Notes: generated by a model from the letters alone, not told the origin. Shown: positions 38,479 through 52,400, numbered from the stretch's first letter. The stretch: DNA of 64,000 nt from Trema orientale (GCA_002914845.1 JXTC01000399.1:231565-295564); one strand, 5' to 3'. A program made the numbers and translations.

Positions 38479-40202
38479 TTAAAACCTTTTGCCAAGAATC
38501 TCTGTCAAAATGTTTTGTCTTAAATAATCAGGGACCAAGCCTTTCGCAATCATTTCTTTAATAAGCTTGAGAGCAACATCTGCTCTTTCAAGCTTGAAAT
38601 AGCCTTCGACCAAGGTGTAGTATATATTCAAATCTGGCAGAATATCTTTTGATAACATTTGTTCAAAGATTTCTTTTGCTTTATCCATCCTCCCTTGTGA
38701 CCAATATCCTTCAATCATCGTGTTGTAAGTTATCGTATCCGGCTCTTCACCATGTTGAATCATTTCATCAAAAATCTTTTGAGTCTTGTCCATCATACCC
38801 CGTTTGGAAAAACCATCTAAAAGTCCAGTTAGAGTTACAATGTTAGGGTAGATATTATGACTCACAATGTCGTTGAACACCCTATTAGTTTCTTCCAATT
38901 GACCTGAATGACACAATCTACAAAGTAAGGAGCTATAAGTGACAATGTCAGGTCTAATATCCCTTTTGAGTCATTAGATCAAACACAGAAAGTGCTTCCT
39001 TTGTCCTTCCCTCTTTACATAGAGCATTCACCAGCATACTAAATGTTACAACATTCGGTGGCACATCTTGCCCCTTCATTCTATCTAACAACTTATTGGC
39101 TTCCCTCGAATGGCCTAAATGGCACAGTCCACAAATTAAAAAGTTGTAAGTGACGATATCAGGCTTAAGACCTCTATGAGTCATTGTTTCCATGAGATTA
39201 AGTGCCTCTGTAGTTATTCCTTCTTTGCAAAAAGTAGAAATGATAGAATTGAATGCGACCATATCAGGCTCTATACCTTCCTTAGACATCAACTCGAATA
39301 ACAAAATTGCTTCATGAGTTTTCTCTACTTTGCAAAGAAAGTCAATTACAACACTATAAGTATAAACATTGAGTTTAATGCCACAATCAATCATGTCGAT
39401 TAACAGTCTCTTGGCTTCTTCAAAATTCCCAAATGTCCATGATCCGTGAATCAAGAAAGTATAAGCTACAACATCCGGTGGAATATCACCTTTGACCATA
39501 TCTTGAAACACTCTCAAGGCCTTGTCAATCTGCCCTACTTTACAAAGGCTGTCAATGACTGGATTGAAACAGTTTACATTCAATTTAGTCCTCCGATTGT
39601 GATAAGCTTGCTTAAGCAGCTGAAATGCCTTCCTAGTTTCTCTTGCTTTACATAACCCATTAATAATAGCGCCATAAGTATATTCGTTATACGGCAACTC
39701 TTTCTCTAAAAGTTTCCGGAAGAACTTCATAGCCTCAACCATTAAGCCTTCCGTACAAAGCCCATGAAGCAGAGCACTGAGCGTATGAGCATCCGGCTGA
39801 AGCCCATAATTATAGATAGTTGCCAAAACAGAGAAACCTAAATCCACCTTCTCGAGACGACAAAGGCATTTGATAGCAATAGTAAGAGTAGCGAAAATGA
39901 GGACAACCCACCAACTGGTTGTGCATAGAAACAACAGAGGAATAGTGGTGTTTCTTCGAGAGGGCCCTAAGCAACTGATTAAAAGTCCAAATAGAAGGCA
40001 ATGGTCGCATGCGAATCACAGAATTAAAGAAAGTAATAGCTTCGTCTAGCTCAAGGTTTCCAGATCTACAGCGTCTTTGGATCGATTTCTCAAAATTGGT
40101 TACTATGACTATGGCTATGAGTATGACTATGAGCAGCATAAGAAGTAAAATGGGTTCTGAATAAAGCAAAGAGAGAAGAGTAAGAAGTGGTTCTTTACAC
40201 AT
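38479..40202 (-). pseudogene. Rf-like P-class PPR gene with frameshifts
   Basis: Intronless gene of about 570 codons with at least a dozen 35-residue pentatricopeptide repeats of the P class, for example IVTYNFLICGLCHLGHSREA and VVTFSMLVNALCKEG. Family members bind organellar RNA. The N-terminal wording (SGNLELDEAITFFNSVIRMR, PLPSIWTFNQLL) is that of restorer-like PPRs. The frame breaks at least twice. Between 39915 and 39880, NQLVG and TLTIAIKCLCRLEKVD lie in different frames with some codons missing. At 38954-38956 a stop follows DLMTQKGY, and the next repeat resumes one base on as RPDIVTYSSLL. A possible third shift sits at a T run near 40089. Without these it would look intact, so the loss is recent or partly sequencing error. 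Confidence 0.8.
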
Positions 40203-40209
40203 CGTTCAG

Positions 40210-42490
40210 GTTAGAAAATAAAAGAATAAAAGAGGTGTCTTTTAAGGAAGAAAAAAGAAAAAAAAAAAAAGAAAAAAGAAAAAAAAGCAGAATGACTGTT
40301 TCATGAACAGTCTAAAAATATATAAAATTTCCTCAATACCTTTTAATTTTGTATAATATTGTATAGTCTTGTTAAGATAGATGGTACCGTCAATATTTGA
40401 ATTCTACATAACTTTCATTATAGTATATGGTCGTAATGCATCAAATGAGTTAGTTATATCCTTGTTTCTTACGTCTTTTATCTTTGGCATGTAATTAAGT
40501 CGGAGATGACCACCAAAGCATTGTGGTCCTTCCATATTCTACTTATTTAAGATCTTTTCAAAATCACTTAGAATTTGTTTGGATTCACTTCTAATTTATT
40601 GTTTAAATAAATTGAAAATAGAAGTAAAAATTTTATTTTGATTTTTAATTTTTATAAACAAGAAACATGCTTAGTAAATTTTATTTCACTATTTATTTTC
40701 AAAAACAATAAAGTGCAAATAATGATAAAGAAAGTCATGTATGCTTATATTTGTGTATATATATACATATATGTATGTACATACTTGTGTACAAATATTT
40801 ATATGTTCTTTTGTTTTTGAAATTTGTTTAAAAAAATAAAAGTATTAGAAATTTTTTGTTACCACTTTTTTGAAATTTTTGATAACAATTTTTAAAAATA
40901 AAAAATAAAAACAAGGTTGCCAAGCAAACTTACAAAAAAAATTTCTATTTTTCTGTTTAAAAGAATAAAAAACAGAAAACGAAAGTGAATTCAAACAAAC
41001 ATTTAATATTAGGTAGCTTATTACTAATTGATTGTACCGTAGCACAACATTTTTAAATAAAAAGTCTTAGGTGACCACATTGATTGGCCAAGGAAACAAC
41101 AATGGTTTTAGTTGTGGAGCACATGAACCCTCGAAAAATCTGATGGTTTTGTCCCTAACTGTAACCACTTATGTTCAACTCACAACTTCGAAGTAAGAAA
41201 CGGTAAATTTTAACTTTGGCCTTTTTGTTTGCGTTACTCTATGGAAAGGTATGGTTCCAAGTAATGTGACAGCAAATTTCAATAACTGGGTGTACAGAAG
41301 GGAAGGAACAATATCACCGTCCAAAGCACTTTTTTTCCAATGAAACTCCCTCCAATTAAAAGTTTTGAACACTTTACGTAGCACATCAATGCATTAACCA
41401 AGGGGCGACATTTACTTACAAAACAAAACCAAAATATGAAAGTACAAAGAAATCTGTTGTCCAGCACTGATCGAAAGTACAAAACACGTTAGTCGGTTTA
41501 TGCTTGTAAGGAAAAAATAGCCTTGAAATGATTTGCTCATATACAATCTTGGTCTAACTCACTTTCATAATCATATGATTTATGAATTATGCAGCAATCA
41601 AGGTAAAACAAATAATAATAATAATAATAATAATAATAATTTTAACTGTGTTCTTCATACAGAAGAGTCAAGACAATACTTCAGATGCAAAACCTCTATG
41701 AACAACCTAGCTAACACCCCCTTTGCATGCACTCACATTTTAGCAGGTGAAAGATGTTTCAACTTTCAAGTCTCCATCTCTATCTCATTTAAGGTTTTGG
41801 CTGTAATATAGACAATTTAATGTAAAACTGCAATAGCGTTATACAGGGTTTACAGAATGGTTTTTTCTTGCAGGTATGAGGCCAGCAAAGAACCAGAAAC
41901 AAGCCGGATGAATATTAAATATTAAACACTACTCATATGGAGCACTTGTTCAGAATAATGGTATCTGTTTTCTGATTAAAAGAAAAAAAAAAAAAAAAGG
42001 ATTGTACAGTACATTAAGAATCCAGTTAAAATCCGATACTCCGTTTATTAGCAGGATCTAAACTAATCCCAAACAAACTTCCAAAACAAATGCCTATTAG
42101 ACCCATCAGGCAGATGCTTTGATAGGCCATACTAAGGTTGTGTAAGAACCATTTGAGAAATCCCACCCAATTGAATATTCGAAAGAGGAAAGTTCTTTCG
42201 AACTATACAAATGCAAAAAATTGCTAACCCATCAAGTTATAGATATAGCAGCCCAGGCCAACGCCAATAGTATTCGTCTAGTTACAGATATCACAAAATC
42301 ATTGTATGCTTTCCCCCAACATGATACCTAGGACTGCAAATGAAATACAAGACATCAATAACCAAATCACTCGATAAATGAAGAGAAGTTGGAAATGTGG
42401 AAGGAAAAGCAAAGACAACGTGCACATGTGGTTATAAATATTGATAAAGCTTAATGAGAACTGTACCTTGCCATTATGGGTGTTCTAAAG
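40210..42490. other. Intergenic DNA
   Basis: No gene recognised. It holds poly-A runs (40255-40290), a (TA/CA)-rich tract (40750-40800), an AAT microsatellite (41608-41640) and the 3' flank of the RING gene. Confidence 0.45.
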
Positions 42491-42495
42491 GTCAT

Positions 42496-45425
42496 TTAAA
42501 TGCTGGTAGGAAGGTAGATCCTGATAATGTCTTTCATTCTGAGTTTATGGCGGCATGTTGGGCACTTCCGCTGAACTTTAATTGCTGCTTCGATGCACTT
42601 CTTGCAGAAAATATGACCGCACTTTGTAGATGTCTCTTCACTCATTGGGCCTATACAAATCGGGCAATTGAATGATGGTGCTACTGCCTCAGATGCTGGA
42701 AGTGTGGGCTCATTCTTTGTCTGCATTAAGAAACTTTTCAGTACTAGATTTAAACCTTAATAATCTGTACATACAGGAAATAATTGATATAGAATTACAT
42801 AATTTCGGCATTGTATATTCCCAGTGATCTCAAAGAATCACACTCAGACCACTATGAAAAATGTCACAGTGTTGCAAATTTAAACTACATGTACCTCAAT
42901 GTAAGAAGTAGGCTGTGACACAGTTGAAACATGATACCATGTTCTAATTTAACATGCTAAGTTCTGTAATGACAAAATCTTGGTCTAAACAATAGTCAGT
43001 TCTTTTGCATCATCATATGTTGCTAATGGGGATATTAGGAAGGATAGCTAGAAAAATTGTGGTTGATAAGGGCCATAAGGCTTATTGGCTTAAGCCTATG
43101 GAAGAATGAAAAGGTTTGATTTTGTTTTCCTGTTTTGACAGGATTCGCTCCAATTTGGTCTAGAATTAGAAAAAATTTCTATTTCACAGTACAAAATAAG
43201 TGTATGGAAAGAAAAGGTTTAACACATACTTCTTAATTTCAATAGCAACAAAGTTTTAAAGGTATGGGGAATGTCACAAAACCAGTCAACAAAGAGAAAA
43301 CTAAGACACATAAGAAGGACCAAGGACAAGGCAAATAATGAATTAGAAACAAATTTTTAAATGACCTGAACTTTGGGACTCTCTTCTGAATTCATGTAAG
43401 ACTCCCAATTCAAAACTGCTTGATTTCTTACTAGTCTTCTACGCTTGTGTCGGTGAAGAGGATATGAAGTTGATGCACCTGCATAAGAATTCTAATGTAA
43501 GTGTGGGCAGGAAGTAGGCTAAGCAAGAAATGACCAAGCTTACAACTCAGACAAGGCCAGAAACCTCTTTGCTGATGGAAGCATGACTAAGAAAAGAGAA
43601 AAAAAAAAATACGTCTCATAGTATGGTATGAAGTAAAAAGCTAAAAGGCTGAAGTAAAAAGCTAAAAGGCAGAAAACAAGCATGTGTCACGAACAAGAGC
43701 AAATTGTATTAACAAAATAAGAAAATACAGTTTCCTTAATTTCACAAGAACGAACAATATTAAATAGAAAAAGGAAAAACATGATCTATTTATTTATGAA
43801 TATAGTAAATAGACAATTCACAATCGTAATACTTTAAACTGAATCCACCTATGAAATGATCATCTTTTCTAGAAGCCAAAACGAATATGAAACTGAATGG
43901 CATATAACTGCATCACTTGGGGTAACACAATCCTGTCCTATTAAGTACAAAAATAAAAATAAGCACCAAATCTTTCATAGAGAATTGGTGCATTATGTTC
44001 TATATCTATAAACAATGAACTATATGCGTAAAAATTTCGAAATTGAACACATAACTAACAAGTTAAGACAACACGAGATTTTCTTGGACACTACTTTTAT
44101 GAAACTCTAAGGTCCTCAGTCTCAATGAATACTCTAGTCGGTACATACAAACTGCTGGAATTTTTGAAGGCATTGAAAGAAACTGGAAACAATCTAAATT
44201 CTAAGGTATTTTAAAAAGCACTCCAAGACATTTTAGGTGCCATGAAACTGTCAAAGGGATATCTCTTAACCAACAAAATTAAAGAGAAAATGGTTCACAA
44301 GTCACAACATATAAATTTTCTCAAAACAATAACTAGAAAGAAAGAAGAGTAGAATGAACCTGTAAGGTTATTATTCACTTCTGTTCCTGCATCGACTGCA
44401 TCTCTCACCTCAAGGTTTCTGCTGGGATTGTTTTTGGCCTGACAGCATGACTCTTAGTTAATACCATGAAAGAACATGTACACTGAACCATAAAAGAAAA
44501 GTGAGTATCATACTTCAGCAAATACCCTTGAGGAAATTATAGCAACGTCATCATCGATAACCTCAAAATCCTTGGAAGTTTGTGGCTGAAATTGACGGTG
44601 CACATTGGCTTGAGCTTTTCCATAGTCAGAAGGAACTGGAGGATCATTGAGATCCAACACTAAAAGCATTTTCCCCCTTTGTAAATCACTCATTTCCCCT
44701 TCTAGACTCTCCTTGAGTTCCAATGGTGTCATAGTATTGTCCAATGAACCTATAAAATCAGAACAAAATAAGGTCAACCAACAAAGAATACCCGTAAAGT
44801 GAAAAATCATTATAAAACCAACACGGTTACAAAAATGAACCAAACAGGCTCCCAAAACCAAATGGCCATTATATTCTCTCTTTATTTGTTTCAGATTCTC
44901 CTAAATGTCCTGTTTATTCACAGAACATAAAAACTGGATTCTACTTAAAATTGACAAACACCTTACGAGATACAAAATCCACACATGGCATATAATGATA
45001 CAAATACAGATAACCATGATCAAACCTTCCTTCCACAACTTTTGGAGGATACTTTTCCTAAGAACCTCTAACCCAACAAGATAAGTTCTTCTTTTTTCCA
45101 TAATATTTCACCTCTATCACAGGACTACAAATCCCTGATACATAACCAACAATTTAAATATGCTTGAATATGACTTTGATAGAGAAATCAACAACCCAAA
45201 TTCAGTCTGATTGTATCCATAACATTTAAAATAATTTTTTTTTTTAAAAAAACCATTACAAATTAAATATTTTCTTACTCAAACAGAAAAAAACAAAAAT
45301 CCCATCTATATCATAATCATAAAAATCAGTCTTTAAAGTCATATTACGCATTGACTTTTTAGATAACATGAACAAATCCATACACATATCAATAAAATCT
45401 TCATACCTGAAGGGTGATGAGCCAT
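42496..45425 (-). CDS. RNF4-like RING E3 ubiquitin ligase with putative SIM and EAR motif
   Basis: Five exons in transcript order (+ coordinates): 45425-45407, 44749-44514, 44438-44360, 43478-43366, 42720-42496. Together 672 bases, 223 residues, one frame. The C-terminal C3HC4 RING reads CPICIGPMSEETSTKCGHIF, then CKKCIEAA and CPTC (about residues 167-208), followed by the short tail IIRIYLPTSI. This is the compact C-terminal RING layout of RNF4-type ligases. Upstream, LVLDLNDPP (about 36-44) fits both LxLxL and DLNxxP forms of the EAR co-repressor motif. VIDDDVAII (about 70-78) fits a SUMO-interacting motif with an acidic lead. A role as a SUMO-guided ubiquitin ligase in the nucleus is inference. 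The start is in a tiny 19-base first exon, less certain than the rest. Confidence 0.8.
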
Positions 45426-46409
45426 ATAGAGAAAAACCCAGATCGAATTACGGCTTGGGAAGAAGAAAACGGTAATAAATCAAAGAAAAACACCCAAAAA
45501 TTTGATAAAAATTCTTGAGAAACAAGTTAAGGATAAAGAAGAAAGATTTGAAGAAGATGATTCTGAAAAGATCTAAAGAATCATATGCATATATATATAT
45601 ATATAAATATAAGATCTCATAGGAAGGAAGATAGCTTGAAAGTTCTAACAAGGCATAAAGTCAGTGCCTTTTCTCTTTCCGTTTTTTCTTCCGAATTTCC
45701 CAATTGCCGGCTCTCTTCTTCCACGTCTGTTCCTCTTTATAATTTTTTTTTTTTTCTTCCTTTTCTTCTTTTCGGGCGTAGTAAGGACTCCGACCAACTC
45801 ATACCAATAATGTCACGTGGATAATTTAAGGCCATTCACACGATGACACCTGTTTATATAGACTAAAAGTTTTCTTTTTTTTTTGTCCATTTATAAGAAA
45901 AATAAAAATAAAATAAACTGTGCTGTTTTTTCGGTGATAAGTCGATTTGATTATATATGTCGATTTCACATTCTGTCTTTTGACTAGAAAAAATAGAAAT
46001 ATTTTTTATAAAGTCAAAGTCGAGATTAAATTACTAAATTAACCATACGTAGCTTTTTGCTTCTCCCAAACGTCAATAATAGCATATACAAAAAAAAAAA
46101 AAAAAAAGCATCATGCGTACAACTTTTTTGTTTTTTGTTTTTTTCCTCATTATTAATATGCATTATGCAAATATGATTTCTTTTTTGACATATATATATA
46201 TTGTTATTTTAGCTTTGAACATACACTTTGTGTTTGTATATGCAGATTTGTATGCAAAGTAGCTCATACACGCTAAATGTCATTTATTTTTGGGCTTAGA
46301 TAATGATATTTTTTGGTTTGGAGATATTCTATACTATTTCTGCACATTTGGTCACTGGTAACCTAATTTAATAAAATCCGGCCTTTCCTTGAAAAATTAA
46401 TCGAAGCTT
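45426..46409. other. 5' flank of the RING gene and intergenic DNA
   Basis: No gene seen. There is an (AT)n tract at 45588-45606 in the probable promoter or leader of the minus-strand RING gene, and an A run at 46090-46107. Confidence 0.45.
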
Positions 46410-46418
46410 GATAATTTT

Positions 46419-46590
46419 GGGGATGGCTACGGTAGGGGCGTCCCTACGTAGGGTCATGCCTTAATTATCATTGGATGGGAATCTGTGGGGAATAACGGGA
46501 ATCTGTGGAGAATCTATTTATATACAGATTCCCATCCAACGGTGAATAGACAAGGTCCTATGTAGGGGCGCCTCTACTGTAGACGTGCCC
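46419..46590. mobile_element. Palindromic Mutator-like MITE, 172 bp
   Basis: The 22-bp ends match at 17 positions when inverted: ggggatggctacggtagggg at left and cctctactgtagacgtgccc at right. Similarity continues inward to an exact shared block, ttggatgggaatctgt, in opposite orientation, so nearly the whole element folds back. A perfect 9-bp target duplication, gataatttt, lies at 46410-46418 and 46591-46599. Nine-base duplications point to the Mutator superfamily. Confidence 0.85.
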
Positions 46591-46599
46591 GATAATTTT

Positions 46600-47684
46600 T
46601 ATCTCTCTTATTATTTAAAAAATTAAAATATACATATACAGAAGTTTAATGGAGTCATATAATTTTAAAACATTCAGAAATTTATTATTACATTTTAACA
46701 AAATATTACAATATCACATGACATGACAAAAACATATTATTATAGACTTCGAATTAAAATAACATTGTTTCACGTCACGGTGATGCAAGAGAAGCGAGTT
46801 TCGAAAAGATGTCACAGGCACAAAAAAACTTATTTGCAATTAAAGCCAGTAAATAAGACGACGTCAACCACTCCTTGATTCAACAAAATATCGAGACAAT
46901 TAGAAATATAAGAATGGTTAACACTCTAATATATAGAAATATATGATGCTTGCATATTTATGAAAAATAAATAAACAAATGGGATACTAGAAAACTTAGG
47001 AAGATAAAAATAGCATAGTGGGAAACAAGCCCAAATTACCCAAAGAAGTCTCAAATACCTAAAGCAAATCAGATTATTAAGGAATAGAACTTTCATAAAA
47101 CAATAAAAATAGTTAATTATTAAATTAAATATCTTCAACATTTGAATTTCCTTCTAAAATCGTTACACTGAAAATGGGAATCATTAATCGGCATATTTGC
47201 TTCTCATTACGTACTAAAAACACACGGAATTTATTCAAAATCAAAGATAAAATTCAAGTTAATTTCATTTTTGCCCCCAAATTATCAGTCCAGTGTTATT
47301 TTGACCCTTGGAACTTTTTTAATATCCCATTTTGCACCATGAAACCGTGTTCGCATCTTAATTGTGAGAAATTTTGTTATAGATCAAGGGCCAAAAGTAA
47401 AACTAAAAAAAATAGTGAAATTTAATTAAATGAGATATTTAAAATTTTATGTCTTTTCATTTTTATGATTTTTTTTTTTTTACGAGGGAAACGACATAAA
47501 TTTTTTTTTTTTTTAAAAAAAAGGCTATAGTGAATTAAACGACGTTTAATAGTACGTAGGGTTCAATGGAAAACAAAATGTTACATGGCTATTTCCTTTG
47601 CACAGTGCTACATGTATTGGTACGTGTCCTGTTTCCTTTTTAATTATTAATTAGTTGATTAGCTTTGACCGAGTATTAGGGTTG
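46600..47684. other. Intergenic DNA
   Basis: No gene recognised. The frame at 47174-47425 has no family features. ACGAC-type words recur at 47490-47550. Confidence 0.4.
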
Positions 47685-48541
47685 CCTGTGATGTCTGTGA
47701 TTCGGAATTTCGAGATTTTGTTGCTGGTTGTGATGTCTGTAACGACACAAATTTGAACAAATTGCTCCTGCAGGATTACTCCAACCTCTTCTAATTTCTA
47801 CTATGGTACGGGAAGACATCTCTATGGATTTTATTGATGGGCTGCCAATATATCTAATGGAAAACTAACCACTATGGTAGTCGTGGATCGATAGATTGTC
47901 AAAATATGCCCACTTTATTCCTTTATCACATCTATACACAGCATCTAAAGTTGCACAAGTCTTTTTTGATAATATCTTCAAGCTGCATGGAATGCCAAAA
48001 TTTATTGTTTGTGATCGAGAGCCCCCTGTTTTCACTAGCTTATATTCTAGTCTGAATTATTTAAGATGAATGGCACTAAGTTTAATTACAGCTCAGCGCA
48101 CCACCCACAAACTGATGGCCAAAGTGAAGTGGTTAATCGCACAGTGGAGATGTATTTACGTTACCTCACCAGCTCACAGCCAAAACAATGGAGCAAGTGG
48201 TTAACTTGGGCTGAGTATTGCTTTAATACAAGTTGGCATAAAAAAAAGAGAGACTCCTTTTGAGATAATCTATGATCACTTGCTTCCCACCTTACTTTCC
48301 TATATTCCAGGCAAAACTCAAGTTGCAGCCATCGAGAAACAACTGATGGACGACAGAGATCAAGTTATTAAATAATTGAGGGTCTTACTGAAAGAATCTC
48401 AGTTACGCATGAAGGAGGTGTCTAGTAAGCATCATAGCGACTGTGAGTTTACAATAGGGGACTGGGGTCTATTTGAAGGTTCACCCATATGGGCAAACAT
48501 CAGTTACAAGAAGAAACCAGAAGTTGTCTCTACGAGACTAT
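47685..48541 (+). mobile_element. Ty3/gypsy integrase remnant, left part
   Basis: Decayed integrase of a Ty3/gypsy retrotransposon, 5'-truncated and crossing several frames. Recognisable pieces are the zinc-finger wording (cysteine codons near 47685-47740), MDFIDGLP (about 47827), VVVDR and SKYAHFIPLSH (about 47880-47930), FKLHGMPKFIVCDRE (about 47978), and the best preserved stretch SSAHHPQTDGQSEVVNRTVE near 48085-48150. Stops and frameshifts are frequent. The right part resumes after the CACTA element at 59629. Confidence 0.85.
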
Positions 48542-48870
48542 CACTACTAGAAAACACCCCTATAGATGACGGTTTTTAACCGTCCTCTATAAAAATAGAT
48601 GACGCATGCACAACCGTCTTCTATGCCCCTGTCATCTTTTCCCTAAGGTTATAGAGGACGGTTTTTAACCATCTTATATATCTCGCATTTCTCGTCATCT
48701 ATACACTGAAAAAGCGTCCAAATTGGTGTCAATTCTAGATTTTTTATAACAGTTGTAATACTAAACCGTCTTCTTTAAAGATAATAAAGGACGGTTAATG
48801 TTACAAAACCGTCCTCTATTATGTATGAATGTGAACTATTAAGGACGGATTTTCGTTAACCCGTCATATT
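48542..48870. repeat. CACTA left terminal and subterminal repeats
   Basis: After the 13-bp terminal repeat come at least five GACGG or CCGTC words, several extended to agaggacggtttttaacc. One forms a near-perfect small palindrome, gacggtttttaaccgtc (48568-48584). Confidence 0.85.
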
Positions 48871-49426
48871 AGTTTTTTCTTTTTTTTTTTTATTTTTAAA
48901 CAATGTATGGTCTTTCCCATAGGTTGCCAACCTGTGATTCAAAAGTCAAAAGGCTACCACAAAAATATATATATATATATAATCCACCATAAATAAAAAT
49001 CTCAAAAGAAAAATTAAAAATTAAAGTAATAATATTAAATTATGTAGATAAAATCTAAGAAAAAAGTTATTACATTGAATTGTGGCTAGACTTGATTGAA
49101 ACTAAGCTACTTGCATACCCAATTAATAAGAGATTAAGCAACTTGTAGTTCAGTTACATTCTCAAAGAAAAAAAGTTGTACTAGTCCTTAAAATCATGCA
49201 TAATAAAATAAAGTAAACAATTGCAACCTATACAAATTCAAACTAAACTTGTCCTTAGAATTATAAAATGAAATAAGTAACTACAAATTGTACAAACTAA
49301 AACTAAATTTGTCCTTAGAATCATAAAAAAAGTAAATAAATGCAATCTATACAAAGTAAAATAGACTTTTCCCTAGAATCATAAAACTATCTGACAATTC
49401 AAATCTAGACATATTTGACCCAAGAT

Positions 49427-52400
49427 TTAGTTCCATTTCAACAATGGGAGAATTTGTTGACCCCACTCGTTCCGCACCTCATCTATGTGTTGTGTAGTGT
49501 AATTCTTAATTCCACCAAACTACAAAAATTAAATTTTTAATTACTTTTAGAATGTAAGAAAGTAATTATAATGTATTAAAAATAAATTTATACTTACATC
49601 AATCGGAATCTTGTTCCACTCATAGTTGATTATGTCTCGCATGTATCTCATTATATAAAATCCACATTCGATATTTCCTGGATGCTTTGGGGCATACTAT
49701 AAGAATTTTAACCAAGTTAGCACTCTACAAGTTTATAATATTAATTTGAGTCAAGAATGTTACCTTCACAGTAGCCCATTTGGTTTGACTAGTTGGATGA
49801 AATTTAACACTAGAGTTTCCCAATTTAAAGTGATTTAGAGCCATTGTCACTACATCCTTGATATCTTTTCGAACTGTATGGCGAAGAGGATCAAGCCAAT
49901 ATACCTCATCGTTCCAAGGATCAATGACTACCAACATCCAATGCTCCCTATGTAAAAGAAAAATCGTATGTTGTTAAGAATATTTCAATGAAATATTTGC
50001 ATCAACAATAACCATAAACCTAAATAGAAGATTGTTACCCTCCATTGTATGGCAGAATGAAAAGTTGGCCAATTTTAGCATTCTTTATAGTGTCCTTTAC
50101 AAAGTTGACTCTTTCTACTAACGTTCCTTCCCTTTGGCCAGCAAGAAAGGCAACGCGTGCAGGACAAATGAAAGCATACTTATCATTGATGCCACGCTCA
50201 CAACATTGGTTAAACAAAAATCTTGGAAAACCAAAATATAACATAAGTTAAAAAAAAAAAAAAGACATAAATATACACAATAATATTCATGGAATACGCA
50301 TAAAAATATATAAATATAAAATTACTAATATTTTTGGAATATGCATAAAAAATATATATGGTTTGTCATCATTTTTTTTATTTTCTATCTTTTAAATTTT
50401 TCAAGCAAAGATGTAAATCATCATTTAAAATGTTGCCCATTTGTAATTACGAAATAAATAAGGCAAGTAAAAGGAAACTCAATGCAAAACTATATATCAA
50501 ATTGTCAATATATAAATGAGTAGATCAAGAGAGAGGATATATAAGATCAAGTTACATAGTAATAAAGATCTAGACTTTTACCTGAGGGGGCCAAAAGAAA
50601 AAAATCTTTGTATACAATACCATAGTAGCTACAGCCAAAATTACAATCAGCTTATATATGTATAACACACACATATATACATATATATAAAGTTATCATA
50701 CTTAATAAAAAATCGCATTAGTAACTTAATTACCGGATATATAGCATAATACAAGTTGCAGAAATCTCAGACATAGATATGAACTCAGTGATATCTGATT
50801 GATTTATGTATGTCTCGATCTTGTATCCCATAACAGCTACAGGAATGTCCAGCTTGATTGATGACTCATTGGTCATACATTGGCTATATGACCAAACAGG
50901 TTGTAAACAAGGTGGAAGGTCCAAAGTCAGTTCTGTTGCGATTTGCTTTCTCTTGTTTGATTGTATCATTGGAGTTCTACTATGCTCAGCTGATACGTCT
51001 TTATTTGAGTGATTCTTTTGTGTTGGATTTGAATCCTAAACAATAAAGTCAAATATTAGTTGAAAAAAAATTAACATTTAATAAGCCAAGTCCTCTATTG
51101 CACCTTTGTCTCATATAACACCAAAGATGCAGGCCATGCAATATGTACTCCTTGGGCATCCAACACCGTTTGTACTTCCTCTGTTGGTATAGGCACTTCC
51201 ACATCGGGTTGTATAGGGATAAGTACTGAAACTCTTAAATTGCCCTTTCCCAATGGAATACCATGTAATAAAGAGTCAGGGCCACAATCGTAGTATACTT
51301 TACCCGATGCAACAATATTTTCTTTCGTCGCTACTGCCAATTTACAAAGGATTCCCTACAACATCCCAATTCAAATATTATTATAACTTGTAAGCATAAA
51401 TTGAACAATACGAATATTACTATACTTTTTATATGATACCTCTCCTATTCCTACAATGTTAGGATCATCCCCTGGTGTTGATTGATGTGCTGTACAACTT
51501 GCTTTGCCACTAGGAGGCTCAAGGTCATTTTCTTCTCCAATATCAGCATTTCGTACACATCCTTGTTCTTTCTCGAATACCGCATTTTGTAACACTTTGA
51601 TTATGGATGTTAGGCTTTCTATTTGAGTATTCATTTTATCTATTTCAGCACGCATTGATGAAGTTGTTGATTGTTTGCTGCTTTCAAAATAGTCCCTTTG
51701 TCTAACAAATTGTGATTGACCCCTAACACGCCCACCATGCTCTGCTGTCCCTAGTGCCGCACTTAACACATCAATCTTTCCTTGTGTCTTAAATGTTCCT
51801 TGTGCTACTTTTTCAGACAGTGAGTCCTACAAAACAAGTAACTAAATATATATTTGACCTAAATAATAAAAGATAAAAATAAGTTCACAAATATTAAAAA
51901 AATTATATTATACTTACAATTCGATCAACAACTTCTTGAACTGAATCATTCTTGACTGTTCCTTTCTTATCAAGTCGGGCCCGCTTCCATAGTTGTGCTC
52001 TATCGATTCTTTCTGTGGTTCCTTTCTCAATTTGCTATGATGTAGCATTAGAAATATTAGTTTCCTACTTTTTAAAAATAATTAATAATAAAATTGAAAC
52101 TATATATGTACTAATTACCATCTCTCGTTCCAGTGAGATGTATCCTTTACGGGACAAATGGTGGTCATATTCAAATGTCTTTCTTCGTTCACTTTGTTCC
52201 TCAGATTGTTTTAACCACCCATCAGTTATTCGCTCAGCCACAAATTTTCTCCATTCTTGTTCTGTAATGGATTTGTAGAGTTCCAAAACCTTAGGAGGTC
52301 TGAGATGTACATTTGGATTATGTAGACATGGTTTAATGTACTTGTCAAAGAGATAATGCTTGTGTTTTCTCCATTTCTCACCAGCAGACACCATAAGTTT

